Below the pieces are notes generated by a model. That model was not told where the DNA came from, ran no database searches, and saw only the letters and a list, made by a program, of their open reading frames with translations. Shown piece by piece: positions 34,353 to 43,443 of a stretch of 64,000 bases of DNA. The stretch's first letter is position 1; each line of letters starts with the position of its first letter. Source of the DNA: Streptomyces albireticuli (lineage in GTDB: Bacteria; Actinomycetota; Actinomycetes; Streptomycetales; Streptomycetaceae). The translations under genes were made by a program, and so were the position numbers. Where the stretch lies: assembly GCF_021228125.1 (NCBI RefSeq), contig NZ_JAJQQS010000018.1:144039-208038 (forward strand), in the 5' to 3' direction.

Positions 34353-34900
34353 GGCGCCAGCCATCCGTTCTCGTCGAGGATGCCGCGCAGCGCGCGGATG
34401 CCGTGGTACAGGCGACTGCGGGCGCTGGAGGCAGGGATGCCGAGTTCACCGGCCAGATCCGCGCAGCTCCTGCCCAGGAAGTACACCTCGATGACCACTT
34501 CCCGGTGCTCGGGGCGCAGACGGTCCAGGGCCTCGCGCAACTCGATCCGTGCCAGCAACCGGTCGTACGGGTCGGCGTCCGCGCCCGCGCCCTCCCGCCC
34601 CGCCTCCTCCGCACGGGCCGCGGGCGGCCGGGCCTCCCGGCGCCGCCGGGCGTCCACGATCACGTTGCGGGCGATGGCGTACAGCCAGGTCCGCGGGGTA
34701 CCACGGCTGCTGTCGAAGGAGTCCGAAGCGCGCCACGCCCGCAGGAACACCTCCTGGACCACCTCCTCGGCCAGCTGGTGGTCACCGAGCGCGTTGTGCG
34801 CGAAACCCAGAAGCTCGCCACCGAACTCGGCATAGGCGGCCCGCACGCCCTTCTCACTACCGAAAGCCGCTCCCTCCGCCTTCCGCCGAGCGCGCCACAT
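34349..34900 (-). CDS. ECF RNA polymerase sigma factor
   Basis: A 183-residue ECF sigma factor. Region 2 covers about 20-90 (ELLGFAHNALGDHQLAEEVV, VFLRAWRASDSF, TPRTWLYAIARNVIVDARRR) and region 4 about 120-175 (LRPEHREVVIEVYFLGRSCA, IPASSARSRLYHGIRALR). The region 2-4 linker is acidic. It is coupled to a zinc anti-sigma factor and probably drives the propeller/YcnI genes. ATG 34900 is used; GTG 34912, with AGGCAGG upstream, would add four residues. Confidence 0.9.
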   Translation of the reverse strand: MWRARRKAEGAAFGSEKGVRAAYAEFGGELLGFAHNALGDHQLAEEVVQEVFLRAWRASDSFDSSRGTPRTWLYAIARNVIVDARRRREARPPAARAEEAGREGAGADADPYDRLLARIELREALDRLRPEHREVVIEVYFLGRSCADLAGELGIPASSARSRLYHGIRALRGILDENGWLAP

Positions 34901-34912
34901 GCGGACGCCCAC

Positions 34913-35247
34913 TACGAACGCCTGCCTTTCCCGGCATGCCACACACCCATCCGGCATCCTCCGATCTCGCCATGCGTGATTGCGCGAGGGGATACGGGGG
35001 CAGGGGCGGCAGTGTTGAAGGGATCGAACGTGACCTGAGCCACATGGTGCGACTGTCATGCCCGGAGCCTTCGCACGACCGGTGTCGGACGCGGCGAAAG
35101 GTGACCGACCCGGCCAGGCCCGAACGCCACCGGGACCGCCCGCCGCCCCTCTTCGACCGTGCCCTCGGCAAGGGCCGACCCCTGGGACGACCCCATGGGT
35201 CACAGGTCCTAGTGCCTTCTGACCAGGCGGAACCACGACCAGAGCCC
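34913..35247. other. Intergenic region between divergent genes
   Basis: It should hold the sigma-factor promoter (minus strand), but I cannot pick convincing -35/-10 hexamers. No coding frame with family-like sequence is seen. Confidence 0.4.
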
Positions 35248-35278
35248 GATCCGGAAGAACATCTTCCGGATCTAGCGT
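35248..35278 (+). promoter_or_regulatory. 11-bp inverted repeat and -10-like box
   Basis: GATCCGGAAGA-aca-TCTTCCGGATC (35248-35272) is perfect and abuts TAGCGT (35273-35278). The start codon comes 8 bases later. The position fits an operator over a promoter giving a leaderless message. Confidence 0.6.
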
Positions 35279-35285
35279 GGTGGTC

Positions 35286-35765
35286 ATGCAAGAAGCTGGC
35301 CAGAAACCATCGGCCGAAGACGGTGCCCTCGCGCTCGTACGCGGGTACGCGGAGCACGACCCCACCGCGGTGGCGGAGACCCTCGCCGCGCTGGATCCGT
35401 CCGGGCGGGCGATCGCATACGGCGTGCTCGGCGGCCTGCTCCAGTTCACCTTGAGCATCGTGGAGATCGGCGACCGCGACATCCGGATCTGCCGTCTGCT
35501 GCGCCTGGCGGACTCGATCGCCCCCGCGGTGCCACCGTCCTACGGTCCCGCCGTCGCCGAGGCCGTACGGGCCTGGGCCCGCGACGACCAAGCGGCGGTA
35601 CGGCAGGTCACCGGCACGGACCCGGCGTGCGCCCTGCACGTGTCGGCCGTCTTCGTCGCGGCCCTGGGACTGGCGCTGTGGGGCCGCGCCTCCTTTCTGA
35701 ACGTACTGACGGAATATGAGCAGGTCCTCACGGATCCCCCGACCGGGCAACGGCCGGCGCCCTGA
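35286..35765 (+). CDS. Hypothetical protein, mostly helical
   Basis: A 159-residue protein I do not recognise. It is predicted helical with alanine- and leucine-rich segments (SGRAIAYGVLGGLLQFTLSI, HVSAVFVAALGLALWGRASF) and has two cysteines. The hydrophobic stretches are short and interrupted by charges, so it is more likely soluble than membrane-bound. ATG 35286 lacks a ribosome site and lies 8 bases from a -10-like TAGCGT, suggesting leaderless translation. The reading frame has normal Streptomyces codon bias. Monocistronic; an inverted repeat follows. Confidence 0.7.
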   Translation: MQEAGQKPSAEDGALALVRGYAEHDPTAVAETLAALDPSGRAIAYGVLGGLLQFTLSIVEIGDRDIRICRLLRLADSIAPAVPPSYGPAVAEAVRAWARDDQAAVRQVTGTDPACALHVSAVFVAALGLALWGRASFLNVLTEYEQVLTDPPTGQRPAP

Positions 35766-35783
35766 CACCACCGGGCCCCTGAC

Positions 35784-35832
35784 TCTCGCCGGCTTCGTCG
35801 TCGATGCCCATCCATGGCCGAAGCCGGCGAGA
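35784..35832 (+). terminator. Long-loop inverted repeat, probable terminator
   Basis: TCTCGCCGGCTTCG (35784-35797) and CGAAGCCGGCGAGA (35819-35832), perfect 14-bp arms with a 21-base loop. Confidence 0.6.
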
Positions 35833-35913
35833 ACCCCCGTGACGCGCGGGAACAACCCGCCCGTGCCCAGCCGTGGCGGATGAACCGGCGCGTCGACGAC
35901 GAGGAGTGGCGTG

Positions 35914-36384
35914 ATGTCCGTACCGCTGGGTGACCAGCTGCCTCGGTCCGTCCTGCGGTTGTTCACCCCCTCCGAGAGGGAGCGGCCGGAGGGACAATGT
36001 TTCCTCCTCGTCACCGTGGACGCGGACGGCTGCCCCCGTCCGTGCGTGCTGAGCGTGGGGGACCTGTGCCCGATCGGCGACCGGCGGTTGCGCGCGGCCG
36101 TGCGGCCCGGCAGCCGGACGGCCGCGAACCTCGGCAGCGGACGGCCCGCGCTGCTCACCTCGGCCGCGCCACCGGACGTCTTCCACGTCCGGCTCGCCCC
36201 GGCCCGGCTGCCGGACGCTCCCGGCAGCCCGCTCGCCCGCTTCGAGTTCACGGTCGTGTCCGTCGACCGGGACGGACACGAAGGGCTGCCCGTCACCCGG
36301 CCCATGTGGTTCGCCGCACACCCCGAGCGGCGGGAGGACGTGCTGGCCCTGTGGCGGGAACAGCACAGGGTGCTCGTCCACTGA
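35914..36384 (+). CDS. PPOX-class FMN-binding split-barrel protein
   Basis: A 156-residue protein of the pyridoxamine 5'-phosphate oxidase-like split-barrel fold: CFLLVTVDADGCPRPCVLSV (first strands), RRLRAAVRPGSRTAANL (flavin-phosphate strand) and FHVRLAPARL. Such proteins bind FMN, F420 or heme and act as small reductases or in haem or flavin handling. Cofactor not clear here. GACGAGGAGTGGC precedes ATG 35914. It lies 156 bp before the radical SAM operon on the same strand and may belong to it. Confidence 0.8.
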   Translation: MSVPLGDQLPRSVLRLFTPSERERPEGQCFLLVTVDADGCPRPCVLSVGDLCPIGDRRLRAAVRPGSRTAANLGSGRPALLTSAAPPDVFHVRLAPARLPDAPGSPLARFEFTVVSVDRDGHEGLPVTRPMWFAAHPERREDVLALWREQHRVLVH

Positions 36385-36540
36385 CCGGCACGGGTACCGG
36401 ACCCCGCGCGAGGCTCAAGTCCTCCGCTCCCGCCCGACGGCCCACCCGCCCCGGCCCTGCCCGGTCGCGTACCGAAGGACCCGGGATACACCCCCGACGC
36501 AACACCTGAGCGGCCTCGGCCGCCTGGAGGAGATCAGCAC

Positions 36541-37860
36541 ATGCCCAGCCGTACCGCTCTCGTCGAAGGACTCATGGACCGCTTCCCGCACCTGCCGCGG
36601 GAAGCGGTGATCAAGGAGGATCTGCTGCGCGGCGGCATGGCCTTCGACGCCTCGGCGCTGAGCGGCAACGACGGCGGTGAGGTGAAGCCGAAGTCGTACT
36701 TCATCTTCTCCTTCGATCACGGAACCCTGCCCGAGCTGGGCGAGGCCGCCTTGCGCCGCCCGCCGGAGGAAGTGGTGCTGACCGGCGGCCCCTACGGGCT
36801 GCGCCGCACGGTGGTGTCCGTGCGGGTCAACCCGGCGTCGCCCTACCGGGTTTCGGCCGGCCCCGACGGCCTCCTCGGGCTCTATCTCGACGGCGCGCGG
36901 ATCGCGGACGTCGGTCTGCCGCCGATGCCGGACTACTACCGGCACGCGCTGGCCAACGGGAAGTCGGTGATGGAGGTCGCGCCGACCATCCAGTGGGGCT
37001 ATCTGATCTACCTGACGGTCTTCCGGGTCTGCCAGTACTTCGGCGCCAAGCAGGAGTGCCGGTACTGCGACATCAACCACAACTGGCACCAGCACAAGGC
37101 CGCCGGCCGCCCCTACACCGGCGTCAAACCCGTCGAGGAGGTGCTGGAGGCCCTGGAGATCATCGACCGGCACGACACCGCGGGGGCCTCCACGGCGTAC
37201 ACCCTGACCGGCGGGGCGATTACGGGCCGGGTCGGCGGGCGGGACGAAGCCGGTTTCTACGGGCGGTACGCCCAGGCCATCGAGGAGCGCTTCCCGGGCC
37301 GCTGGATCGGCAAGGTCGTCGCCCAGGCCCTCCCCAAGGCCGACGTGCGGCGCTTCCACGACTACGGCATCCGCATCTACCACCCCAACTACGAGGTGTG
37401 GGACGAGCGGCTCTTCCAGCTCTACTGCCCGGGCAAGGAACGGCACGTCGGGCGCGACGAATGGCACCGCCGGATCCTGGACTCCGCCGACGTCTTCGGG
37501 CCGCGCAACGTGATCCCCAACTTCGTGGCCGGTGTGGAGATGGCGGCCCCGGCGGGCTTCACCACCGTCGACGAGGCCATCGCCTCCACGGTGGAAGGCC
37601 TGCGGTTCTTCATGTCCCACGGCATCGTCCCGCGGTTCACGACCTGGTGCCCCGAACCCACCACACCCCTGGGCCGGGCCAACCCCCAGGGGGCACCGCT
37701 GGAGTACCACGTCCGGCTGCTGGAGGCCTACGGAGCCACGATGCGTGAGTTCGGACTGAGTTCACCGCCCGGGTACGGGCCGGCGGGTCCGGGGCGCGCG
37801 GTCTTCTCGGTCAGCTCCTTCATGGACAGCCTGCCCGAGACACCGGAGGAAGCGAAGTGA
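36541..37860 (+). CDS. Radical SAM enzyme with CX8CX2C cluster motif
   Basis: A 439-residue protein that begins with about 150 residues of mostly beta sequence, then a radical SAM core. The [4Fe-4S] cysteines are C164, C173 and C176 (VCQYFGAKQECRYCDINHNW), so the first spacing is CX8C, not the common CX3C. TAYTLTGGAIT supplies the GGE-like SAM-binding strand, and NFVAGVEMAAP and TTWCPEPTTPLGRA follow. Substrate unknown. GGAGGAGATCAGC precedes the ATG. It heads a four-gene operon: the next start overlaps its stop (GTGA), and the last gene is a flavin reductase that could supply electrons. Confidence 0.85.
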   Translation: MPSRTALVEGLMDRFPHLPREAVIKEDLLRGGMAFDASALSGNDGGEVKPKSYFIFSFDHGTLPELGEAALRRPPEEVVLTGGPYGLRRTVVSVRVNPASPYRVSAGPDGLLGLYLDGARIADVGLPPMPDYYRHALANGKSVMEVAPTIQWGYLIYLTVFRVCQYFGAKQECRYCDINHNWHQHKAAGRPYTGVKPVEEVLEALEIIDRHDTAGASTAYTLTGGAITGRVGGRDEAGFYGRYAQAIEERFPGRWIGKVVAQALPKADVRRFHDYGIRIYHPNYEVWDERLFQLYCPGKERHVGRDEWHRRILDSADVFGPRNVIPNFVAGVEMAAPAGFTTVDEAIASTVEGLRFFMSHGIVPRFTTWCPEPTTPLGRANPQGAPLEYHVRLLEAYGATMREFGLSSPPGYGPAGPGRAVFSVSSFMDSLPETPEEAK

Positions 37861-38441
37861 ACTTCCGCACGCCGATCCCGGCGCTCTTCCCCGGCGCCTC
37901 GGGCCGCATCGTCACGGCCCTCACAGCGCACCACACCGCCTTCGGTGACGCGCCCTTGCCCCTCGCCGAGCTCGCCCGCGACGCGTCCGTGGCCCTCACG
38001 CAGCTGGAGGCCACGCTCTTCCGCCTCGGCCTGCTGGGCATGCTCGAGCACCGGGCCCGTGGCGATCATGTGCGCCCGGTCCGCGGACACATCGCCTGGA
38101 AGGCCCTCGACGGCCTCGCCGACCTCGGCGGGCGCGTGGTGGAGGAGGTCCGAGCACGAGCCGCCGCGGACCTCGATCCGGCACCCGCCCACCTCACGCT
38201 CTCCGGCCCGGTGGCCGACGGAAGCGCCACCCACCCCGCCGACGTACTCGAACTGATCGTCGTACCCCCGCACGCGGCCCCCGCCGACTGGCCGGAGCGG
38301 ATCGACCGCATGGCGGCACGGCTCTCCCGGGCCCTGGGCAACCTCGTCACCGTCCGTATCACGGCCACCCCCGAAGAGGCCGGCGGGCCTTCCCTCGTCA
38401 TCACCCCGTCCGACGGCTCACCGAAGTCGTCACGTGAGTAA
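37857..38441 (+). CDS. Winged-helix protein with C-terminal domain, radical SAM operon
   Basis: A 194-residue protein. Residues 1-85 look like a winged-helix domain of the ArsR/MNT type (GRIVTALTAHHTAFGDAPLP, LARDASVALTQLEATLFRLG, LLGMLEHRARGDHV). The rest resembles a small alpha/beta fold with the strand LTLSGPVADGS. No named family recognised with certainty. GTG 37857 overlaps the radical SAM stop (GTGA). It could regulate the operon or present the substrate to the radical enzyme; the sequence does not decide. Confidence 0.7.
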   Translation: MNFRTPIPALFPGASGRIVTALTAHHTAFGDAPLPLAELARDASVALTQLEATLFRLGLLGMLEHRARGDHVRPVRGHIAWKALDGLADLGGRVVEEVRARAAADLDPAPAHLTLSGPVADGSATHPADVLELIVVPPHAAPADWPERIDRMAARLSRALGNLVTVRITATPEEAGGPSLVITPSDGSPKSSRE

Positions 38442-38451
38442 GGACATGTTC

Positions 38452-38691
38452 ATGCTTTCCCGTTCGCTCGTGCCCAAGGTGAAGGTCAGCGCGCGCTGCG
38501 ACCTGCCCCACGGCGTCCACGATCCCGCCCGGGCCCGCGTCGAGGCGGATTCGGTCAAGGCCCTCCGGGAAAGACACGGGGCGAACGAGAGCGCGGACTT
38601 CCGCGCCCGTGCGCTCATGAAGGCCGGCGAGAAGGAGCTGGAGCTCACAGCCGGGATCCACCGCATGTTCCGGGAGACGAAGAAGGTATGA
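38452..38691 (+). CDS. Small protein of the radical SAM operon
   Basis: A 79-residue charged protein, MLSRSLVPKVKVSARCDLPH at the start and IHRMFRETKKV at the end, with one cysteine, two proline/glycine-bearing loops and a helical second half. Not recognised. ATG 38452 is preceded by AAGGA at 7 bases; GTG 38434 would add six residues and overlap the previous gene. Its stop overlaps the next start (ATGA). Its size and position beside a radical SAM gene make it a candidate substrate peptide or electron-transfer partner; this is inference only. Confidence 0.7.
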   Translation: MLSRSLVPKVKVSARCDLPHGVHDPARARVEADSVKALRERHGANESADFRARALMKAGEKELELTAGIHRMFRETKKV

Positions 38692-39980
38692 GCAGCCACC
38701 GCGGGACGGACGGCGTCGTCATCGCCGGAGCAGGGGTGGCCGGGGCGCAGACCGCCGTGGCCCTGCGCGAGCGGGGCTACGGCGGGCCCGTCGTCATCGT
38801 CGGAGCCGAACCCCACCGCCCCTACGACAGACCCGCGTTGTCCAAGGGCGTCCTGATGGGGACCGCGCAGGACCCGGCCTACGACATCGACTTCGACGCC
38901 CTCGACGTCGAACTGCGGCTGGGCGTCGAGGTGACCGGGCTGCACCCCCGCACCCGCACGCTCGACACCACGGCGGGCCCGGTCCCCTACCGGACCCTGG
39001 TCCTGGCGACCGGCGCCGAGCCCGTTCCTCTCCCCGGAGCCGACGGCGTCCACCTGTTGCGGACGCTCACCGACGCCAGGCGTCTGCGGAGCGTCCTCGC
39101 CGAGCGCCGTGACGTCGTCGTGGTCGGCGCCGGCTGGATCGGCGCCGAACTCACCGGCGTCGCCCGCGCGTCGGGCTGCGCGGTCACCGTGGTGGAGGCC
39201 GCCGACCGCCCTCTGGCCGGTTCCCTGCCCGCGGAAGCGACCGCGCCGATGGCCGACTGGTACGCCCAGGCGGGAGCGGAACTCCTGCTGGGCGCGCGGG
39301 TGTCGGCGTACGAGCGGGGCGCCGTCGTGCTGGCCGACGGACGGCGGCTCACCACCGACGCTGTGGTCGCCGGCGTCGGCGCCCGGCCGGCCACCGCCTG
39401 GCTCGCCGGCTCCGGCATCGCGCTCGGCCCGGACGGCTCGGTCACGGCCGACGACCGGCTGCGCACCTCGCTGCCCGATGTGTACGCGGTCGGCGACTGC
39501 GCCTCCTTCCCCTCCGCTCGCTTCGGCACCCGGCTGCTCGTCCACCATTGGGACAACGCCCTGCACGGTCCCCGCACCGTGGCCGCCGGCATCACCGGCG
39601 GCGCACCGGATCCCTATGACCCCGTGCCGTACTTCTGGTCGGAACAGTTCGGCCGTCATGTGCAGTACGCGGGCCATCACGCGGCCGCCGACACCGTTGT
39701 GCGACGTGGAAAGTCGACGGACACCGAGTGGGCCGTGCTGTGGCTGCGCGACGGCGTACCGGTCGCGCTGCTCACCGTGAACCGCCCCCGCGACCTGGCA
39801 CAGGGCCGCAAACTGATCGGCGTCGGCGCACGGGTCGACGCCGCCCGCGCGGCCGACCCGTCCGTGCCGCTGAAGGCAACGGTCATCGCCCCCGCGCGGG
39901 CCCAGGGACCCGGCGAGGGCCCGGCGCGCCCCGATTCGACGTTCCGGGCAGATCAGGTCTTCTCCGGTCAGAGCCTATAA
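38688..39980 (+). CDS. FAD/NAD(P)-dependent ferredoxin-reductase-like oxidoreductase
   Basis: A 430-residue pyridine-nucleotide-disulfide-type flavoprotein of the ferredoxin reductase group. The FAD motif is VIAGAGVAGAQTAVALRERG (about 10-29), followed by PYDRPALSKGVL, which is diagnostic for this group. The NAD motif is VVVVGAGWIGAELTG (about 140), and the second FAD motif is LPDVYAVGDCASFP (about 263). A reductase C-terminal domain ends it (YFWSEQFGRHVQYAGHH). It probably reduces a ferredoxin that feeds the radical SAM enzyme. Last gene of that operon. Confidence 0.9.
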   Translation: MSSHRGTDGVVIAGAGVAGAQTAVALRERGYGGPVVIVGAEPHRPYDRPALSKGVLMGTAQDPAYDIDFDALDVELRLGVEVTGLHPRTRTLDTTAGPVPYRTLVLATGAEPVPLPGADGVHLLRTLTDARRLRSVLAERRDVVVVGAGWIGAELTGVARASGCAVTVVEAADRPLAGSLPAEATAPMADWYAQAGAELLLGARVSAYERGAVVLADGRRLTTDAVVAGVGARPATAWLAGSGIALGPDGSVTADDRLRTSLPDVYAVGDCASFPSARFGTRLLVHHWDNALHGPRTVAAGITGGAPDPYDPVPYFWSEQFGRHVQYAGHHAAADTVVRRGKSTDTEWAVLWLRDGVPVALLTVNRPRDLAQGRKLIGVGARVDAARAADPSVPLKATVIAPARAQGPGEGPARPDSTFRADQVFSGQSL

Positions 39981-40527
39981 CCGGACTCCGGCGCCCGATT
40001 CTTGGCGAGTCGGGTCCGCGCGGAGATCCGGACCGGCCGCGGTTCGTGATCGACTCCGTGAGCACACGGGCGATGAACGAGGACCTGACGGACCCGCACA
40101 CCGGCTGCGGGCGAAGCGGCGGTCGCGCGAACTGCCAGCGCGAAAGCCCCTGTTCGGTTCGGGATGATGCCGTCCGAGCCCTGCCCCCAGCCGGGGCCGC
40201 GACTGACCGCGACTCCGTCTTCGGCGTGTTTCACGACCCGCCCCGGGGTGCCCCGGTGCGCCGTACCCGCCGGCAACCCGGGAGAGCGGGACACCTCCGC
40301 TGCCGCCTTCCGGTCCGGGCGTCGGAGGGCCGAACAGGACCTCCGTGGGCATCCCCGGCTCGAGAACGACCGGCTCGTGGGGGGACATGGTCTCAGTGGC
40401 GTATACAGGCGCCTTGCGGCCCTTTCCCGGCGTCGTCGGCCTCCCGGGCATCGGGGGCCCCTGACTCCAACTGTGCGCCTCGCGGCTCCACGCCGCATGG
40501 CCGGCCCGGTACACGGTCGGCCGCGCT
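39981..40527. other. 547-bp stretch without a clear gene
   Basis: It lies between the convergent oxidoreductase and P450 genes. On the minus strand a frame from 40388 starts MSPHEPVVLEPGMPTEVLFG with good codon bias but soon turns basic. The pattern continues in another frame (GRVVKHAEDGVAVSRGPGWG), as if a gene had decayed by frameshift. I cannot name a family. No strong terminator is seen. Confidence 0.35.
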
Positions 40528-41721
40528 CTACCGCGTGAACACCGGCAAGGACTCCAGCCCTCGCATAAGTCGCGTACGCCGCCATCGGAGTTCGCCGGGC
40601 GGGACCGCGAGGCGGAGCCCGGGAAACCGGGTCAGGAGCGCACGGAGGGCGATCTCCGCCTCGGCCAGGGCAAGGGGGGCTCCCGGGCAACGGTGGATTC
40701 CGTGGCCGAACGCCAGGTGGCCTCCGGCGTCGCGGTCGGCGTCGGGGCGGCCGGGAGCCGGGTACCGGGCGGGGTCTCGGTTCGCCGCTGCGGGTGAGAT
40801 GAGCACGGGGACGCCGGCGGGGATTTCGGTATCGCCGAGTGCGATCGCTTCCGTGGTGTATCGGAAGGTGGCGATTCCGACCGGTGAGTCATAGCGCAGC
40901 AGTTCGTTCAGCATGCTGTCGATCCGGGCGGGGTCGCTTCGTGCGTCGCTGAGGAGGGCGGGGTGCTGAAGGAGCGCCAGGACGGCGTTGCCGATGAAGT
41001 TCGTGGTGGTTTCGTGACCGGCGACGAGGAGCAGGACGGCGAGGGAGACCAACTCGTCCTCGCCGAGCTGTTCGCCTTCGCCTTCGCCTTCCTCCCGGAC
41101 GGTGATGAGGTCGTGCAGCAGGCTGTCGTCCGGGGCGCGGCGCTTGGCCTCGATGAGGTCGGCCATATAGCCGGCCACGGCGTGGGAGGCCACGTCGATC
41201 CGTTGGGGCTGCCCGGCGGCGAAGAGGTCGTTCGACCAGATCCGCACCTGGGACCGATCGGTCTCGGGCACGCCGAGCAGCTGGCAGATCACCGTCACCG
41301 GCAGCGGGACGGCCAGACCGGTGACGAGGTCCGCCGCACCGTTCTCCGGGAGAGCGTCGAGAAGGTGGTCGACAGTGTGCTGGATATGCGGGCGCAGGCG
41401 GGTGACGGCGCCGGTGGTGAACGCTTTGGTCACCAAGCGGCGCAGCCGGGTGTGTTCGGGCGGGTCGGTGGCGAGCATGGTGCGGGCCACCGCGGGGTGC
41501 AGGTCGCGGCCGGAGGTACGGTCGGCGAAGAACCTGGCGGTGTCCTTGGACAGGCGCGGGTCGGTGAAGGCCGCCTTCGCTTCGGCGTAGCCGGTCACGA
41601 GGTAGCCGGACCGGCCTCCGGAGCCGGTGGCCACCTGGCTCACCGGGGCCGTCGCCCGGAGTTCGTCGTAGAAGGGGTAGGGGTTCCGGAGGAACTCCGG
41701 GGACGACAGCGGGTCGCTCAT
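40528..41721 (-). CDS. Cytochrome P450 (CYP105-like)
   Basis: A 397-residue soluble P450. I-helix oxygen motif LLLVAGHETTTN, K-helix ExxR in NELLRYDSP, and the haem-cysteine loop FGHGIHRCPGAPLALAEAEI are all intact. TFRYTTEAIALGDTEIPAGV is typical of actinobacterial CYP105/107 types, which hydroxylate secondary metabolites or xenobiotics. A glutamate/glycine repeat (REEGEGEGEQLGED) interrupts the region before the I helix. ATG 41721 is preceded by AAGGAAG at 13 bases. No ferredoxin gene is adjacent. The frame is open far upstream but without P450-like sequence. Confidence 0.94.
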   Translation of the reverse strand: MSDPLSSPEFLRNPYPFYDELRATAPVSQVATGSGGRSGYLVTGYAEAKAAFTDPRLSKDTARFFADRTSGRDLHPAVARTMLATDPPEHTRLRRLVTKAFTTGAVTRLRPHIQHTVDHLLDALPENGAADLVTGLAVPLPVTVICQLLGVPETDRSQVRIWSNDLFAAGQPQRIDVASHAVAGYMADLIEAKRRAPDDSLLHDLITVREEGEGEGEQLGEDELVSLAVLLLVAGHETTTNFIGNAVLALLQHPALLSDARSDPARIDSMLNELLRYDSPVGIATFRYTTEAIALGDTEIPAGVPVLISPAAANRDPARYPAPGRPDADRDAGGHLAFGHGIHRCPGAPLALAEAEIALRALLTRFPGLRLAVPPGELRWRRTRLMRGLESLPVFTR

Positions 41722-41999
41722 GGTGTGGGGACGGCTTCCTTGTCCTGGACGGTCTCGGTGGTGGTCGCGCGCACGACGCCGCTGTCGCGTACGCCTGGAC
41801 GAGCACACGCGTACGCCCGGGCGACGAGCGCAGCAGCCATTCTGTCCCGGCTCGCACGCCGCCTTCTCGTCCGCCGGTGCCGGTGCGGGCCGGGCGAGCA
41901 GCCGTACCCACGCGAGGGTGCCCGGCACGAGACGCGATCGTGCCCGACGTGAGAGAAGCCGGGATCGGTGTGAGACTGGGAACGGAAGGGGTGATCCCC

Positions 42000-43208
42000 G
42001 TGCCGGACCCACCACACTCGTCCGCCGGCCCCGGCACCGCCGTCGACGAGAACCGGCTGGAAGATCTGATCGTCGAGGCGCAGACGGCCCTGCCGTTCGA
42101 ACTGCCCGACCTGGCGAACCGGTGCGCCTCGGCCCTCGGCCTGGGCACCGCGCTGATCTACCTCGTCGACCTGCAGCAACAGCTGCTGATCCCGCTCGAC
42201 GAGGCGTTGGAGCCGCTTCCGGTGGACCGTTCGCCGGCCGGCTGGGCGTACCGTACGGTCACTCCGCGAGTGGCCGATGCCGACGACGACGTGATGGTCT
42301 GGATGCCCTTGGTCGACGGTGCCGAACGGCTGGGCGTGCTGGCGGTGCGCACCCCCTCGCTCGACGGGGTGCGGATGCGCCGCAGCCGGATGCTGGCCTT
42401 CCTGTTCGCCATGCTGATCACCTCCAAGCGCACCTACAGCGACTGGCTCGCCGCCCGCGCCCGCACCACGACCATGCGGCTGCCCACCGAGATGCTGCGG
42501 GCCTTCCTGCCGTCCCACACCATCGGCAGCAGCAGGTGCGTCTCGACCGCGGTGCTGGAGCCGGCGTACGACGTCGCCGGCGACGCCTTCGACCACTCGG
42601 TGGTCAAGGACGTGCTGCACACCATGATCCTCGACTCCATGGGGCACGATCTGAACTCCGGCCTGACCACGTCGGTCGCCATGGCGGCGGCGCGGAACGC
42701 CCGCCGCGGCGGCGGCGACCTGGCCGATGTCGTCGGCTCCGTGGACCAGGCGCTCGCCCAGTGGCTGCCCGACCATTTCTGCACCGGTGTGCTCTGCCGC
42801 CTCGACGCGCTCACCGGGGAGCTGCGCTGGGTCAACTGCGGTCATCCCCCGCCGCTGCTGATCCGGTCCGAGCGGGTGCTCGGTGGGGTGCTGGACAGCC
42901 CTCCGCAGCCGCCGATCGGCCTGGCCGGCCAGTTCGCGCCGTCAGCCCGGCAGGTCCACGAGGCGACGCTGGAACCGGGCGACTGCGTCCTGCTCTACAC
43001 CGACGGCGTCGTGGAAGCCCGCGACGCGGACGGTGCGGAGTTCGGCCTCGACCGGTTCACCGACTTCATCATCCGCTCCTCCGCCGCCGGCCAGCGTCCG
43101 GCCGAAGTCCTGCGGCTGCTCATCCACGCCATCCTCGACTACCAGCGCAACCAGTTGCGGGACGACGCGACCATCCTGCTCTTCGAATGGCGCCCGCAGT
43201 ACTGGTAG
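42000..43208 (+). CDS. GAF and SpoIIE-type PP2C serine phosphatase
   Basis: A 402-residue signalling protein. Residues about 20-165 form a GAF-like sensor domain (ELPDLANRCASALGLGTALI, WMPLVDGAERLGVLAVRTP). Residues about 185-400 form a SpoIIE/RsbU-type PP2C phosphatase: FLPSHTIGSSR, AYDVAGDAFDHSVV (metal-binding aspartates), DSMGHDLNSG, FCTGVLCRLDALTGELRWVN, LLYTDGVVEARDADG and LRDDATILLFEW. Such phosphatases dephosphorylate anti-sigma antagonists. GTG 42000 has GGAAGGGG upstream; the frame stays open to 41877. Monocistronic and divergent from the P450 gene. Confidence 0.9.
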   Translation: MPDPPHSSAGPGTAVDENRLEDLIVEAQTALPFELPDLANRCASALGLGTALIYLVDLQQQLLIPLDEALEPLPVDRSPAGWAYRTVTPRVADADDDVMVWMPLVDGAERLGVLAVRTPSLDGVRMRRSRMLAFLFAMLITSKRTYSDWLAARARTTTMRLPTEMLRAFLPSHTIGSSRCVSTAVLEPAYDVAGDAFDHSVVKDVLHTMILDSMGHDLNSGLTTSVAMAAARNARRGGGDLADVVGSVDQALAQWLPDHFCTGVLCRLDALTGELRWVNCGHPPPLLIRSERVLGGVLDSPPQPPIGLAGQFAPSARQVHEATLEPGDCVLLYTDGVVEARDADGAEFGLDRFTDFIIRSSAAGQRPAEVLRLLIHAILDYQRNQLRDDATILLFEWRPQYW

Positions 43209-43443
43209 CACGCGCTATCGAGCCGAGCGTCCGAACGGGCCCCAGCCTGCCGTCAGCCTCGACCACCATGCCGTCCCGCCACGGCACAGCGTGCGGGTGA
43301 TCTCTCGCGCCGCTTGTGCGCGGACGCTGCGTCAGCTTCGCAGCTCCTCACCGGTCATCCCACGGAAGCGGGCCGGGGACCGGAGAATGCTGCCGTCGTC
43401 AGGGGCCGGTCGCGATCGGGAGCAGGACGGGGAGTGGATGGGC

